DNA of 64,000 nucleotides from Clostridiaceae bacterium (GCA_021200535.1 JAJQGL010000050.1:31309-95308); one strand, 5' to 3'; shown: positions 28,640 through 38,315, counted from the stretch's first letter. Numbers and translations: made by a program. The notes: generated by a model not told the origin, from the sequence alone.

Positions 28640-29158
28640 TTATTGCGTAACATATCCATCTAAATCAATACTAACAACCACCTTAGAATCCAGAAGCTCC
28701 CGAATTTCTTCAACCGCTTCTTTTCTGATCAGATCAGATGTCGCCTCAGAATAGGTATGGCTTTGAATAACTGAGGAAATTGCACTTGTAATCTGTGCAG
28801 TATTTAACTCAATTACTTCTTTCATCTCATCATAGTCATCCGATTTTGTATTTAAATTCAGTGAATATCCATTTAACAATGCATAATGCTGTGTTCCATC
28901 TGCATCTGTCTTTAAGTTATAGGTTGCCTGTGAATCAAAAGTAACCGCATATGGCTCTGTATCTTTAATCGAATAATTCTCATCCGCATCTGCGTCCGCA
29001 TCTGCATCCAGCTCCAGATTGAGAACAGAAGCCACCTGGGTAATCAGATTATTTGTTTTTTGAAACGTCGGCAGCATAACAAAAAACATGACCGCCGTCA
29101 ATACGACATTAATCACTGTCAACGCTGTGATGATTACACTGAAAATATTTTTCTTCAT
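28640..29158 (-). CDS. fliL: FliL-like basal-body-associated protein
   Basis: This 172-residue protein has one N-terminal membrane helix (about 7-30) and an extracytoplasmic domain. The fold and position after motB suggest FliL, which supports the stator, although sequence similarity in this family is weak. A run of Asp-Ala repeats (about residues 51-59) gives an acidic linker. The C-terminus (LDSKVVVSIDLDGYVTQ) resembles the end of FliL domains. It is the last gene before the fliM promoter. Confidence 0.7.
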   Translation of the reverse strand: MKKNIFSVIITALTVINVVLTAVMFFVMLPTFQKTNNLITQVASVLNLELDADADADADENYSIKDTEPYAVTFDSQATYNLKTDADGTQHYALLNGYSLNLNTKSDDYDEMKEVIELNTAQITSAISSVIQSHTYSEATSDLIRKEAVEEIRELLDSKVVVSIDLDGYVTQ

Positions 29159-29194
29159 TTTATTAACCTCACCTTTCTGTTTTCCCTTTATATG

Positions 29195-30001
29195 CTAATT
29201 TTCATCCGTGTATATCTTAATTTCAACACGGCGGTTTTTTGCTCTTCCAGCCTCTGTATCATTCGTGGCAATCGGATCCACATCTCCTCTGCCGGATGCC
29301 TCAAGGTTTGTCTGGTCAACATTTTTCTGTTCTGTCAGGTATTCCAAAACCTTTGTCGCCCTCGCGGTAGAAAGCCAAAGATTGCTCGGATATTCCGCAT
29401 TGTGTATCGGTACATTGTCCGTATGCCCCTCAATTTTAATCTGACGGTCACTATATTTTTTAAGAATAGATGCCACACGGCTTAAAATCTGTTTGGCCCC
29501 CGACTGTATCTCTGCGCTGCCGGACTCAAACAAAACTCCTCCGCTCAGTGAAAGCATAACATAACTGTACCCATCATCCATCGTCACATCAAGAGAATCC
29601 TGCAAACGGTTTGTTTCAACCCCCTCTACAACATCACTGTATATCTGCTCAGTTTCTTCCTTCTTTTCTGCCAGTTTCTTTGCCTCATATTCCTTTTCCG
29701 GGTCTTCCTGCGATTCAGAATCAGCCTTTTTGCCCATATCGGTAACATACTGATCTAAATTGCTCAGCTGCGTTGCACCGCTGGAAATCAGTGTTCCCTG
29801 ACCAATCGCCTGTCCGCCGCCGCTAAAAATGCTAAAGCTGTTTGAAAGTGATGCTACCAGCTCAGCATATTTCACTTCGTCGACATTTGACATAGCAAAT
29901 AATAACACAAAGAAACAAAGAAGAAGATTCATCAAGTCAGAAAAGGTATCTTTCCAGAGATCCGTCTTGATTTCCTGTTGCTGCTTTTTCCCTTTTGCCA
30001 T
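29195..30001 (-). CDS. motB: flagellar stator protein MotB
   Basis: This 268-residue stator subunit has one membrane helix (about 20-40) with the ion-binding Asp at residue 22 (in TFSDLMNLLLCFFVLLFAMS). The C-terminal OmpA-type peptidoglycan-binding domain has IKIEGHTDNVPI and the NLWLSTARA segment. The membrane segment is closer to sodium-type PomB/MotS than to proton-type MotB. The start overlaps the last base of motA, so the pair is translationally coupled. Confidence 0.96.
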   Translation of the reverse strand: MAKGKKQQQEIKTDLWKDTFSDLMNLLLCFFVLLFAMSNVDEVKYAELVASLSNSFSIFSGGGQAIGQGTLISSGATQLSNLDQYVTDMGKKADSESQEDPEKEYEAKKLAEKKEETEQIYSDVVEGVETNRLQDSLDVTMDDGYSYVMLSLSGGVLFESGSAEIQSGAKQILSRVASILKKYSDRQIKIEGHTDNVPIHNAEYPSNLWLSTARATKVLEYLTEQKNVDQTNLEASGRGDVDPIATNDTEAGRAKNRRVEIKIYTDEN

Positions 30002-30831
30002 TAAGCCTCACCGCCTTCAGCTGCTGCAGCAGACGCAGCATTGTTTACTGCATCCACACCAATCGCGTCTCTGGCAGTTGGCGCCAGGAATGATTTCAGT
30101 TTTTCTTCAATTACTCTTGGATTTTCTCCCGCCTGAATAGATAAAAGACCTTCTACCATAACCTCTTTTACCGATATTTCTATCTCGTTATACATCTTTA
30201 ACTTAAAGGAAATCGGTATAAAAATTGCATTGGCGAGAATAGAACCATATAAGGTGGTCAGCAGGGCAACTGCCATGTTTGGTCCGATTCTTGACATATC
30301 CTCCATGTTATACAGCATGTTTACCAGACCAATCAGAGTACCAATCATACCCCATGCAGGACCCATGCCGCCCCAGTTTGCCCAGAAACCAATTTTTTCA
30401 TTGTGCCGCTTGTCCAGGGACATCAGCTCTGTCTCCATGATATTGCGCACCAGCTCCGGATCAGTACCATCTACAATCAGCATAATTCCCTTCTTCAGGA
30501 AATCATCCTCAATATTGTTCGCCATCTCCTCTAATGCCAAAAGACCTTCCTTACGGGCTACATTTGATAATTGAACAATATTGTTGATCACCTCTGCCTC
30601 ATCCGCTGTTGTTTTCCTCATTGCAATACGGATTGACTTCAGGTTATTCACAAATTCCGGTATGCTCTTAGCCTGCGTAAACATACAGATGGTTGAACCA
30701 CCGATCGTAATAATAACAGACGGCAAATCTCCAAAATTGCTCAGAGAGGAAAAACCGCCGTCTCCGGAAACAATACCAAAAAATACAATTACCGCACTGA
30801 AAATCAATCCTACTATTGTTGTAATATCCAA
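30001..30831 (-). CDS. motA: flagellar stator protein MotA
   Basis: This 276-residue protein with four membrane helices makes the stator ion channel with MotB and interacts with FliG. The conserved WANWGGMGPAWGMIGTLIGLV segment and the cytoplasmic loop with basic and acidic residues are present. An Ala-rich C-terminal tail ends the protein. It lies between flbD and motB. Confidence 0.96.
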   Translation of the reverse strand: MDITTIVGLIFSAVIVFFGIVSGDGGFSSLSNFGDLPSVIITIGGSTICMFTQAKSIPEFVNNLKSIRIAMRKTTADEAEVINNIVQLSNVARKEGLLALEEMANNIEDDFLKKGIMLIVDGTDPELVRNIMETELMSLDKRHNEKIGFWANWGGMGPAWGMIGTLIGLVNMLYNMEDMSRIGPNMAVALLTTLYGSILANAIFIPISFKLKMYNEIEISVKEVMVEGLLSIQAGENPRVIEEKLKSFLAPTARDAIGVDAVNNAASAAAAEGGEA

Positions 30832-30861
30832 AACCTACACCACCTTATGTAATATTATATA

Positions 30862-31059
30862 TCATTCTGCAAAACTTGCAGAATTGCATTCTCTCTTATA
30901 TGATTTTACTAGATTTTTGATCATCTGTCTACTTTCTTTTACAATTATTTTTTTTCCAGTCGTTAAAGTGATTACTGTGTCCGGTGTCTCCTCCACCAGT
31001 TCAATCAAATCTGCATTGAGCGTTACTTCTTTTCCATTTAATCTTGTTACATCAATCAT
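30862..31059 (-). CDS. flbD: FlbD family protein
   Basis: This 65-residue protein is conserved in flagellar clusters of Firmicutes between flgE and motA. It has the usual MIDVTRLNGKEVTLNADLIE start, a VITLTTGKKIIVKES middle and a basic tail. It is not the Caulobacter FlbD regulator. The ATG at 31059 has AGGTG 4 bases upstream; the longer frame begins inside the gap. Function unknown. Confidence 0.88.
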   Translation of the reverse strand: MIDVTRLNGKEVTLNADLIELVEETPDTVITLTTGKKIIVKESRQMIKNLVKSYKRECNSASFAE

Positions 31060-31188
31060 ATGGCACCTCGTTTCCACGCACCCTTCAAATAGGCTAATGC
31101 GCCTTTCCCTGACTATCACGCTGCATCCGGCACATCGAATATTGCGTTCTTTTTCATATTTGCTATACCGGCACGGTTTCCTGATAAA

Positions 31189-31227
31189 TTCAGGGAGCGA
31201 TAGATACCAGTTCTGTCGCTCCCTGAA
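31189..31227 (-). other. strong hairpin between flgE and flbD
   Basis: TTCAGGGAGCGA and TCGCTCCCTGAA are 12-base perfect arms around a 15-base loop. Only a short T-rich stretch follows, so it may be a partial terminator or an RNA processing or stabilising stem separating hook genes from stator genes. Confidence 0.6.
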
Positions 31228-31263
31228 AATTTCTTATGTAGATCAGGCAACGCTAATGCAACT

Positions 31264-32808
31264 TTAGCGCTTCAAATTTACAAGTTCCTCAAGCATAGAG
31301 TCAGAAGTTGTAATAATTCTGGAATTTGCCTGGAATCCACGCTGTGTTATGATCATCTGCGTAAATTCTGTCGCAAGATCTACGTTGGACATTTCCAACG
31401 CACCTACCGTAAAGGAACCAGAAAGAGAAACTTCTTCTCCAACACCATCAAAATCACCAGAGTTTAAGGATGCAGCATATAAACTGTTTCCAGCCGCCTC
31501 CAAACCGGATGGATTGGCAAAGGTCGCCACAGCAATCTGCGCCAAGCACTTTGTCAGCCCATTATCGTAAGAGCCCCAGATTTTTCCTTCTGAATCAATC
31601 GAAATACCGGTCATGTTTCCAGCTTTATTTCCTGTGTTATATCCATCTGCATCTCCCTTTACGCTGGAAATCTTTGAGCTGCCGCCCGCAGAATACTGTG
31701 TCAGATCATTAAAATAAATGTTTAAGCCGCCTTCATCCGTAGAAGTATCATGCTGCGGAAAGCTGCTGGTATCGCCAGTATTAGTTCCATCTACAGAAAT
31801 CACAGAGAAGTTGATGGCGCTGCCATTATAAATTGCATTATCACGCTCCGTAGTGCTGACAAACTCACCTGTGCTGCTGCTGAATTGAATCTGCTGTATC
31901 TGATCTGCCGTACAGGTCAGAGTCATCTTCCCTGTAGTGGAGTCTACGGTAACCTGTGAACCGGAAATCTCAACGCCTCCAAAGCTGATCACAGCATTCG
32001 TGTTTGCTGTATAAGTCGTTACACCGGTTGTTGCATCTGTTGTCGACGTAACAAAGATGGAATTTGAATCAGAATCCAGCACATCCGCAACACGAACATC
32101 ATAGGTAACCGTCCCCGTAGTCTGGTCCTGCGCCAGAGAAATATAAAGCTTTACGGTATAAGACTCTCCCAGATTATCATAAAAGCTGAATGTCGTAACC
32201 TCTCCTCCGTCAATCGGAACACCATTTGCATCATAGGTTGGTGTCAGATCGGTATCAGACGGATCAATATTGCCGGATATGGTAACTGCTGTTGTAGCCT
32301 CCGGCTCATAATACGTACTGGAAGCCGTCATAACCGCCAGGTCTTTCACGGTATCTTTAATGATATTTCCATCATCATCTGCCAGCCAGCCCTGTACGAT
32401 AGCACCATTTGTCGTACAGTACAGATTGCCGGCATCATCAATATTTAATGCACCTGATTTAGTAAAATAAGTACCTGTCCCTGAGCGCACAACCAAAAAC
32501 GAATCACCGTTAATCGCTATATCCAGCGCACGGTTTGTTGTAGACGTACCACCTGCTTCGGTGATGTTTGTTGTGATTGCTGCAACGGTAGAACCAAGAC
32601 CAATCTGTTTTGCATTTGTTCCTGCTGTTCCCAGGTCTGCGTTTGCTCCGGATGCAGAAGACGTCGTCTGATAAAAGGTATCTGAAAAATTAACACTACT
32701 TGACTTAAAACCAACGGTATTTACATTTGCAATGTTATTTCCAATAACATCCATCTTGGTCTGATGTGTTGTCAAACCTGCCACACCAGAATAAAGTGAT
32801 CTCATCAT
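31264..32808 (-). CDS. flgE: flagellar hook protein FlgE
   Basis: This 514-residue hook subunit is exported by the flagellar system. The N-terminal rod/hook signature (SLYSGVAGLTTHQTKMDVIGNNIANVNT) and the C-terminal coiled segment (FTQMIITQRGFQANSRIITTSD) form the conserved core. The middle is a Thr/Ser/Asp-rich variable domain with few basic residues. AGGAGG lies 9 bases before two consecutive ATG codons; either may be used. Confidence 0.95.
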   Translation of the reverse strand: MMRSLYSGVAGLTTHQTKMDVIGNNIANVNTVGFKSSSVNFSDTFYQTTSSASGANADLGTAGTNAKQIGLGSTVAAITTNITEAGGTSTTNRALDIAINGDSFLVVRSGTGTYFTKSGALNIDDAGNLYCTTNGAIVQGWLADDDGNIIKDTVKDLAVMTASSTYYEPEATTAVTISGNIDPSDTDLTPTYDANGVPIDGGEVTTFSFYDNLGESYTVKLYISLAQDQTTGTVTYDVRVADVLDSDSNSIFVTSTTDATTGVTTYTANTNAVISFGGVEISGSQVTVDSTTGKMTLTCTADQIQQIQFSSSTGEFVSTTERDNAIYNGSAINFSVISVDGTNTGDTSSFPQHDTSTDEGGLNIYFNDLTQYSAGGSSKISSVKGDADGYNTGNKAGNMTGISIDSEGKIWGSYDNGLTKCLAQIAVATFANPSGLEAAGNSLYAASLNSGDFDGVGEEVSLSGSFTVGALEMSNVDLATEFTQMIITQRGFQANSRIITTSDSMLEELVNLKR

Positions 32809-32904
32809 AATATTTTTCCTCCTTCAAAATCGGAATGATACCGGGATTTCTCAGGCATTCAAAATCCCCCTGCTTCCTTGTGAGGTCCAGCATCTCATTC
32901 CATA

Positions 32905-33294
32905 TTAACTGATCACGGCTCCATCAATATTCGTAAAGATAGAATCCTGTGTATCGCCAACTGCTGTAATAACGGTATTGTTTCTGACATTCACAATAAA
33001 TGCAAGATCATCTACCATAACCAAAGACTCCTGAATTCCTTTTTCCCGCGCCTTTGTCGTTCCATTTTCCAAACGTTCCATCTGCTCCGCAGAAAGATTA
33101 ATATTCCTCGTTGCCAGCCTTTCGTTGGCATGCTTGGAAAATTTCAGATTTTCAACTGCCCTTTCCTTTGTAGAACTAAAAATATCCTGAAAGGAAGCTT
33201 CTGTCTCATTGGAATTCTTTGTCCTGGAATTATTCTGCAGCAACTGACTGGTCATCTGCTCAATCGACGAATAGTTTTCCTGTAATCGTTGCAT
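32905..33294 (-). CDS. flagellar operon protein, TIGR02530 family
   Basis: This 129-residue protein lies between flgD and flgE, the usual place of TIGR02530 family members. The conserved region is FSKHANERLATRNINLSAEQMERLENGTTKA (about 53-83), followed by LVMVDDLAFIVNVRNNTVITA. A role in hook assembly has been suggested by position only. Confidence 0.85.
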   Translation of the reverse strand: MQRLQENYSSIEQMTSQLLQNNSRTKNSNETEASFQDIFSSTKERAVENLKFSKHANERLATRNINLSAEQMERLENGTTKAREKGIQESLVMVDDLAFIVNVRNNTVITAVGDTQDSIFTNIDGAVIS

Positions 33295-33347
33295 GACTAT
33301 TCCACCTTTCCTGTATCAGACATCTGCTGTGTACTGACTCTTTCCTC

Positions 33348-34097
33348 TTACTCTTCAATAATACCGGTAACCGTCAATGTGACACTGTTGTAATCAACCG
33401 TTGAATTGGCATCATCAAAGACAAACGCAATATTATAAGTTCCTGCAGCCAAATCACTCAATGCCTCTCTGTCAATCGTCAGCGTTCCGCTTGAATAAGA
33501 CAGATAGCTGCTGTCAATCGCCGTCATATTATTGTCAGAATCTAATAATACAACAGAAAAACCGCTTGCTTCGTATCCTTCCGAACCTAAATCAATGCCG
33601 CTAACCTCAACATCCTGTGGATCCTGATGATTATATTCAACCGACTGGCTTGTTACACTCGGCATATATAATGAAGCCAGATAACTGTCATCAAATACCT
33701 GTACAATGTCGTCATAGTCATACTGCTCACCGTCAATGACCACATAGGCAGTGCCATTTGAAATGGTAACATAATCTACTGTTCCCTGTACCTCAGATAC
33801 CGTTCCTGTAGAAGATGTCTGCTGTACAATCACTTCTTTTCCTACCAGTGAATACGCTACGCTGTTCGTCGCTGTAGAATTTAGATTCTGCATCTGCTCT
33901 AATTCACTAAACTGTGCCAGCTGAGCAACATATTCTGTATTGTCAGTCGGCGAAAGCGGATCCTGATACTGCATCTGCGTTACCAGAAGAAGCAAAAAAT
34001 CCTCTTTGTCAAGCGAAGAGCCTGATGATGTCTCGGTTGACTGGGAACTTTCTGAAATTTGTACGGTTCCGTCTACTACACTCGCTACTGTACTCAT
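33348..34097 (-). CDS. flgD: hook-capping protein FlgD
   Basis: This 249-residue scaffold for hook assembly is exported and discarded. The N-terminal LDKEDFLLLLVTQMQYQDPLSPTDNTEYVAQLAQFSELEQM signature (about 29-69) is intact. The C-terminal part has Tudor/Ig-like beta domains (about 100-249). GGAGG lies 5 bases upstream of the ATG. Confidence 0.95.
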   Translation of the reverse strand: MSTVASVVDGTVQISESSQSTETSSGSSLDKEDFLLLLVTQMQYQDPLSPTDNTEYVAQLAQFSELEQMQNLNSTATNSVAYSLVGKEVIVQQTSSTGTVSEVQGTVDYVTISNGTAYVVIDGEQYDYDDIVQVFDDSYLASLYMPSVTSQSVEYNHQDPQDVEVSGIDLGSEGYEASGFSVVLLDSDNNMTAIDSSYLSYSSGTLTIDREALSDLAAGTYNIAFVFDDANSTVDYNSVTLTVTGIIEE

Positions 34098-34112
34098 AGT
34101 TTCCTCCTTTCT

Positions 34113-35636
34113 TTATGCGGTAAAATCAATGCTTGTGCCTCTGTCACGCATCACACGCCTCCGCACAGCTTCCGCACTCTCTTCTTTTTCTGTCTCGGAA
34201 ATGCTGTCATCTTCCTCCTGATACCGGAATCTCTTCTTTGCCTGCTTCTGAATTTCTTCCTGCTGCTGTGCCTCTGCTTCTGTGCTCTGGTCAAAGCTAA
34301 AATCAGAAATATGCACATCAATCGATTCAACCTTGATATTTTTCACTTCAAGATTCTCGCGAAGCGTCGCAATCTGACTCTCCAAAGCATATCTCGCCTC
34401 ATCGGACTGCACATAAAGATTTGCTGTCATGGCACCTTCTTTTGCGGCCACAGTCAGATATACCTTTCCAAGGCTCTCCGGGTGAAGCTGCATCTCCATT
34501 GTAGTCGTCTCTGCATTCATCCTGCTCTGAATCTGGTCTGTGACCTGATTCACAATATCAATCATTTGCTGCATTGATACACTGTTCTGCAGCGGGATTC
34601 CTGATGTTTCCGTAGTTCCCGAAACAGTATGAAGCAATTCCGAAAACAATGGCTGGGTATCACGTTCCATCACCATATCCTCTACAGCTGTCTCCTGCGT
34701 CAGCGCTTCACTTTGCCATGTAAGAGAATCTTGCTGTGCACTCTCGCCAGCTCCATCCGACTCAGCGCCATCTGCTTCCTCCGATACCGTCAGTAAAGCC
34801 TCCGTGTTCTCTTCGGATTGCGTCTGTATGGATTCTTCTGTCGAAGCCTGTGCCTCTTGTGTCGTCTTTACAACAACTTTTTCCACCTGATCCCATACAG
34901 CATCCTCTGCAGTGTTCGCTGCAGTCTGCTGCACTTCCGTCAAAACAGCATTCTCTTTTACAAATGACAACTGTTCTGCATCCGGTGATTCCGGTATTTC
35001 AAAAGAAATTCCATCCTGATTCAAAAGCTCGGATAATGTCACCGGTTCATCCAAAACTTCCATCATAGACAGCAATGCCTGATTGTCATTGACAAGATCG
35101 GTTAAACCCTGCAGTAAATCAGAAAAATCAGCCATCATGGACTCATCTGTCAGAAAATCAACTGCTTCATCGCCCCCTGAAACCTGAAGGACAAACTGCT
35201 GAAGAACCTCCGGCTGCAAAAGATCGCCAAGTCCGATTCCTAACTGCCCCATCACTTCAGTAAGCTGTTCTTCATCAATGCCAAGTGTTTCTTTTACCAA
35301 AGATTTGATCTCATCCTGAAGCTTTTGCAGGGCATCTGCATTGTTTTCCGGCATTGTTCCGGTATTCCCCTGCAGACCATCCTCCTGTACAGAAGACACA
35401 ACCTTGTCGCGGCTGACATAACTACTGTCAGAAACTTTTTCCTGCAGCTGTCTTTTTACTGTTTTGTCCTGCTGTACCGTAGTCTGGGAATCAGAACTCT
35501 TCAAAAAAGAATCAAACTGACCGCCTGACGCTGTACTGCTGTCTGTCCGGGATGTTACAGCCTGCTGAAACAAATTCACGGAAGAAGCATTTCCAGAAGA
35601 AACATTTCCAGAAAAAACCGTCTCCATTCCTGCCAT
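34113..35636 (-). CDS. fliK: hook-length control protein FliK
   Basis: This 507-residue exported ruler sets hook length and triggers the FlhB switch. The long Gln/Glu/Ser-rich N-terminal and middle part is poorly conserved. The C-terminal FliK domain (about 370-450) has MQLHPESLGKVYLTVAAKEGAMTANLYVQS and the following ALESQIATLRENLEVKNI. It starts after AAGGAGGTGA and is followed by flgD 15 bases later. A second FliK-like gene is at the right edge of the window. Confidence 0.93.
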   Translation of the reverse strand: MAGMETVFSGNVSSGNASSVNLFQQAVTSRTDSSTASGGQFDSFLKSSDSQTTVQQDKTVKRQLQEKVSDSSYVSRDKVVSSVQEDGLQGNTGTMPENNADALQKLQDEIKSLVKETLGIDEEQLTEVMGQLGIGLGDLLQPEVLQQFVLQVSGGDEAVDFLTDESMMADFSDLLQGLTDLVNDNQALLSMMEVLDEPVTLSELLNQDGISFEIPESPDAEQLSFVKENAVLTEVQQTAANTAEDAVWDQVEKVVVKTTQEAQASTEESIQTQSEENTEALLTVSEEADGAESDGAGESAQQDSLTWQSEALTQETAVEDMVMERDTQPLFSELLHTVSGTTETSGIPLQNSVSMQQMIDIVNQVTDQIQSRMNAETTTMEMQLHPESLGKVYLTVAAKEGAMTANLYVQSDEARYALESQIATLRENLEVKNIKVESIDVHISDFSFDQSTEAEAQQQEEIQKQAKKRFRYQEEDDSISETEKEESAEAVRRRVMRDRGTSIDFTA

Positions 35637-35715
35637 TCATTCACCTCCTTTTTTAAGAATAATTTTCATTATCTATGTCAAACAGATTTGCTCTGCCAGA
35701 CAACAATGTTATTTT

Positions 35716-36468
35716 TTAATTCACAGCAGATATCTTCTTTGTGATCTGTGCGGCAAAGGTTGCATCCATTTCCTGTAAAATTGCCGCCGCCTCTGATTCT
35801 TTCATGTTTTGAAGAATATCACAAATCAGAGAAAGATCTTCTGACATTTCTGATAAAATCTGCGCTGCGGAAGAAGGATCCATTTCTGCGTACTGCTCAC
35901 CCAGTTCCTCTGCGCGCTCGCTGTATTGAAGCTCATCCAGAACCTGCTTATAAATCTTTTCCGCATTTTCCGGAGATATTTCTTCATAATACTGCCTGTA
36001 TTCCTCTATATCCGGCGCATTGTCATTAAAAACAACCTTTTCATCAAATTCTGCTACTCTCTCCTCGAAAGCGTCCTGTTCATCCTTATATTTCTGTAAT
36101 TTTTCTACCTCTGCCTCCAACTCTGCAATGTAATCGGAATTGGCTACAGACACTCCTGACTCTGATTCCAGCCTTTGCTCCAGCTCGGTAATCCGTTCGT
36201 TGGCCGCCTTAAGAGTATTATATTTATAATTGCCTTCCTCCGCCTGCTGCTCCTCTGATGCTTCCGGCAGAATTGCACTAATCACCGGCACATCTTTCAA
36301 AACAGGATACAATACATTACTTCCAATGCCTCCTACATCCAGCTTAACCAGAAAGGCAAAAACAGCAAGCCAGATCAATATGATCACAATAGCTATGATA
36401 ACAGTGACTGCCCTGCTTCCACCACTTTCGTTCTCTATTGTTATATCGTCTTTTTTCTTCCTTGCCAT
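35716..36468 (-). CDS. MotE-like/MgtE-N-like membrane protein
   Basis: This 250-residue protein has one membrane helix (about 20-42), a coiled coil (about 85-140) and a C-terminal MgtE-N-like helical repeat domain (about 165-250, with AAQILSEMSEDLSLICDILQNMKESEAAAILQEM). This architecture and the place after fliJ match YlxF/MotE-type proteins, which in proteobacteria chaperone a stator-associated protein. Whether it acts in the stator here is unknown. It begins 3 bases after fliJ ends. Confidence 0.8.
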   Translation of the reverse strand: MARKKKDDITIENESGGSRAVTVIIAIVIILIWLAVFAFLVKLDVGGIGSNVLYPVLKDVPVISAILPEASEEQQAEEGNYKYNTLKAANERITELEQRLESESGVSVANSDYIAELEAEVEKLQKYKDEQDAFEERVAEFDEKVVFNDNAPDIEEYRQYYEEISPENAEKIYKQVLDELQYSERAEELGEQYAEMDPSSAAQILSEMSEDLSLICDILQNMKESEAAAILQEMDATFAAQITKKISAVN

Positions 36469-36471
36469 AAG

Positions 36472-36930
36472 CTATTGTTCCTCACTTTCTTTCCCAGCTC
36501 CAAACCGAAAACTGACTAATTCGTCAACTTCCTTTCTCTCCTGGGCTTCTATTTCCTTTTTAAATTCTTCAAAGGCTTTCTCTTTTAATTTTTCATATGT
36601 TTTTCTTTCTTTCATTGCCTCGTTCAGCTTTTCCCGCGCCTTATCAACACGCTGCTGCTGCTGCACAATCACAACCCTTTGAAGTTTCATATTGTACTTG
36701 ATATGTTCCACACTGTCCTCTAAATTCCGGATATACCGGATATTTAAATATTCCCGGACCGCATTTGTAAGCTCCTCCTGATATGCTTCTTTCCGGCGCT
36801 TCAATGCCTCTAACTTTTCTTCTTCCTCGCGCAGTCTGGTTAATTCCATGCCATACTCCGCTTTTGCCTGATCTTCCAGCTTCCACTTTATCGAAAGGAT
36901 ACTTTCCATCTTAAAAATAAATTTTGCCAT
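36472..36930 (-). CDS. fliJ: flagellar export chaperone FliJ
   Basis: This 152-residue protein is almost entirely coiled coil, rich in Glu, Lys and Arg. It occupies the central pore of the FliI ATPase ring and links it to FlhA. The start FIFKMESILSIKWKLEDQA is typical of the family. It follows fliI. Confidence 0.92.
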   Translation of the reverse strand: MAKFIFKMESILSIKWKLEDQAKAEYGMELTRLREEEEKLEALKRRKEAYQEELTNAVREYLNIRYIRNLEDSVEHIKYNMKLQRVVIVQQQQRVDKAREKLNEAMKERKTYEKLKEKAFEEFKKEIEAQERKEVDELVSFRFGAGKESEEQ

Positions 36931-36971
36931 ATCCTATCCGTCTCCCAGCACAAAGTCCTGCACGGTACAGA

Positions 36972-38315
36972 CTATTTTTCTGCCCCGGCTGCCGCATTTT
37001 TTCCCTCTTCGTCAAAAATCATGGTTAATCTGTTTATTATGTCGTCAAAATCAAACTTATCATAAACATCCTGCATCAAAAATTCATTTACCTGATCAAT
37101 TTTTGATAATGCAAAATCTATATTTTTATTGGATCCGGGCTTATATGCGCCAATATTCACCAAATCTTCCGCCTCTGCATAGGTTGCCAGAACATTTTTG
37201 AGCTGTCCGCTTGCCTTTTTATGTTCCGGAGTAACAATACTGCTCATAACACGGGATATACTCTGTAAAACGTCGATTGCCGGATAGTGGTTTTTTTGTG
37301 CAATCTTTCTGTCCAGCACGATATGTCCATCTAAAATACTTCTTGCTGTGTCTGTAATTGGTTCATTAAAATCATCTCCGTCAACCAGAACAGTATACAA
37401 ACCGGTAATAGAACCTTTTTCTGATCTCCCGGCCCTCTCTAACAGCTTCGGCATCTCAGAATAAACGCTGGGCGGATATCCCCTTGATACAGGAGGCTCC
37501 CCTGTGGCAAGCCCAATCTCCCGCTGTGCCATGGAAAAACGTGTCAGGGAATCCATCATCAGAAGTACATCTTTCCCCTGATCGCGAAAATACTCTGCAA
37601 CAGCAGTTGCTGTTTTTGCCGCTTTATTTCGAATGAGCGCCGGTTTATCAGACGTTGCTACAACTACAACAGAACGTGCCATTCCCTCCGGCCCCAGATC
37701 CCGCTCAATAAACTCCCGAACCTCTCTTCCGCGCTCGCCAATCAGCGCAATTACATTAACATCTGCCTTTGTGTTTCTGGCAAACATCCCCATCAGCGTG
37801 CTTTTTCCTACGCCGCTGCCGGCAAAAATGCCAATACGCTGCCCTTTGCCAACCGTAAGCAGCCCATCCACCGCCTTTACGCCCAACGGCAGCACCTGAT
37901 CTATAATCTTTCTCTTTAAGGGATCCGGCGGCTGCGCTTCTACCGAATATCCCTGGCCAACGGTTGGCGCCGTATCATCAATCGGATTTCCAAGACCATC
38001 CAGTGTCTTTCCAAGCAGATCATCATTCACTTTTACCTTTAACGGAGCATTTGTGTTTTCAACGCGGCTGCCAAGCCCTACCCCTTCTGTCTGATCATAC
38101 GGCATCAGTAAAACCCGGTCATCCCGAAAACCCACTACCTCCGCATTGATGATCTGATTGGTGTCCTTTGTAATAATCTGGCACAAATCGTTCAGCTTTG
38201 CGGCAGGACCAATCGACTCAATCGTCAGTCCAACCACCTTAGCAACCTTGCCAAGGCGCTTTTCATAGGATTGTTCCAAAAGCATATTATATTTTGAAAA
38301 ATCAATATCCAGCAT
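36972..38315 (-). CDS. fliI: flagellar export ATPase FliI
   Basis: This 447-residue F1-type ATPase energises substrate unloading for flagellar export. The Walker A GSGVGKST lies at about 166-173; DVLLMMDSLTRFS contains Walker B, and GEPPVSRGYPPSV is the family hallmark. The length is normal. GGGGG lies 9 bases before the ATG. Confidence 0.97.
   Translation of the reverse strand: MLDIDFSKYNMLLEQSYEKRLGKVAKVVGLTIESIGPAAKLNDLCQIITKDTNQIINAEVVGFRDDRVLLMPYDQTEGVGLGSRVENTNAPLKVKVNDDLLGKTLDGLGNPIDDTAPTVGQGYSVEAQPPDPLKRKIIDQVLPLGVKAVDGLLTVGKGQRIGIFAGSGVGKSTLMGMFARNTKADVNVIALIGERGREVREFIERDLGPEGMARSVVVVATSDKPALIRNKAAKTATAVAEYFRDQGKDVLLMMDSLTRFSMAQREIGLATGEPPVSRGYPPSVYSEMPKLLERAGRSEKGSITGLYTVLVDGDDFNEPITDTARSILDGHIVLDRKIAQKNHYPAIDVLQSISRVMSSIVTPEHKKASGQLKNVLATYAEAEDLVNIGAYKPGSNKNIDFALSKIDQVNEFLMQDVYDKFDFDDIINRLTMIFDEEGKNAAAGAEK

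Noticed and set aside
29000..29020. Asp-Ala repeat in fliL as a phase-variable tandem repeat
   Set aside because: Only about four imperfect 6-base units are present, they keep the frame whatever their number, and there is no sign of slippage.
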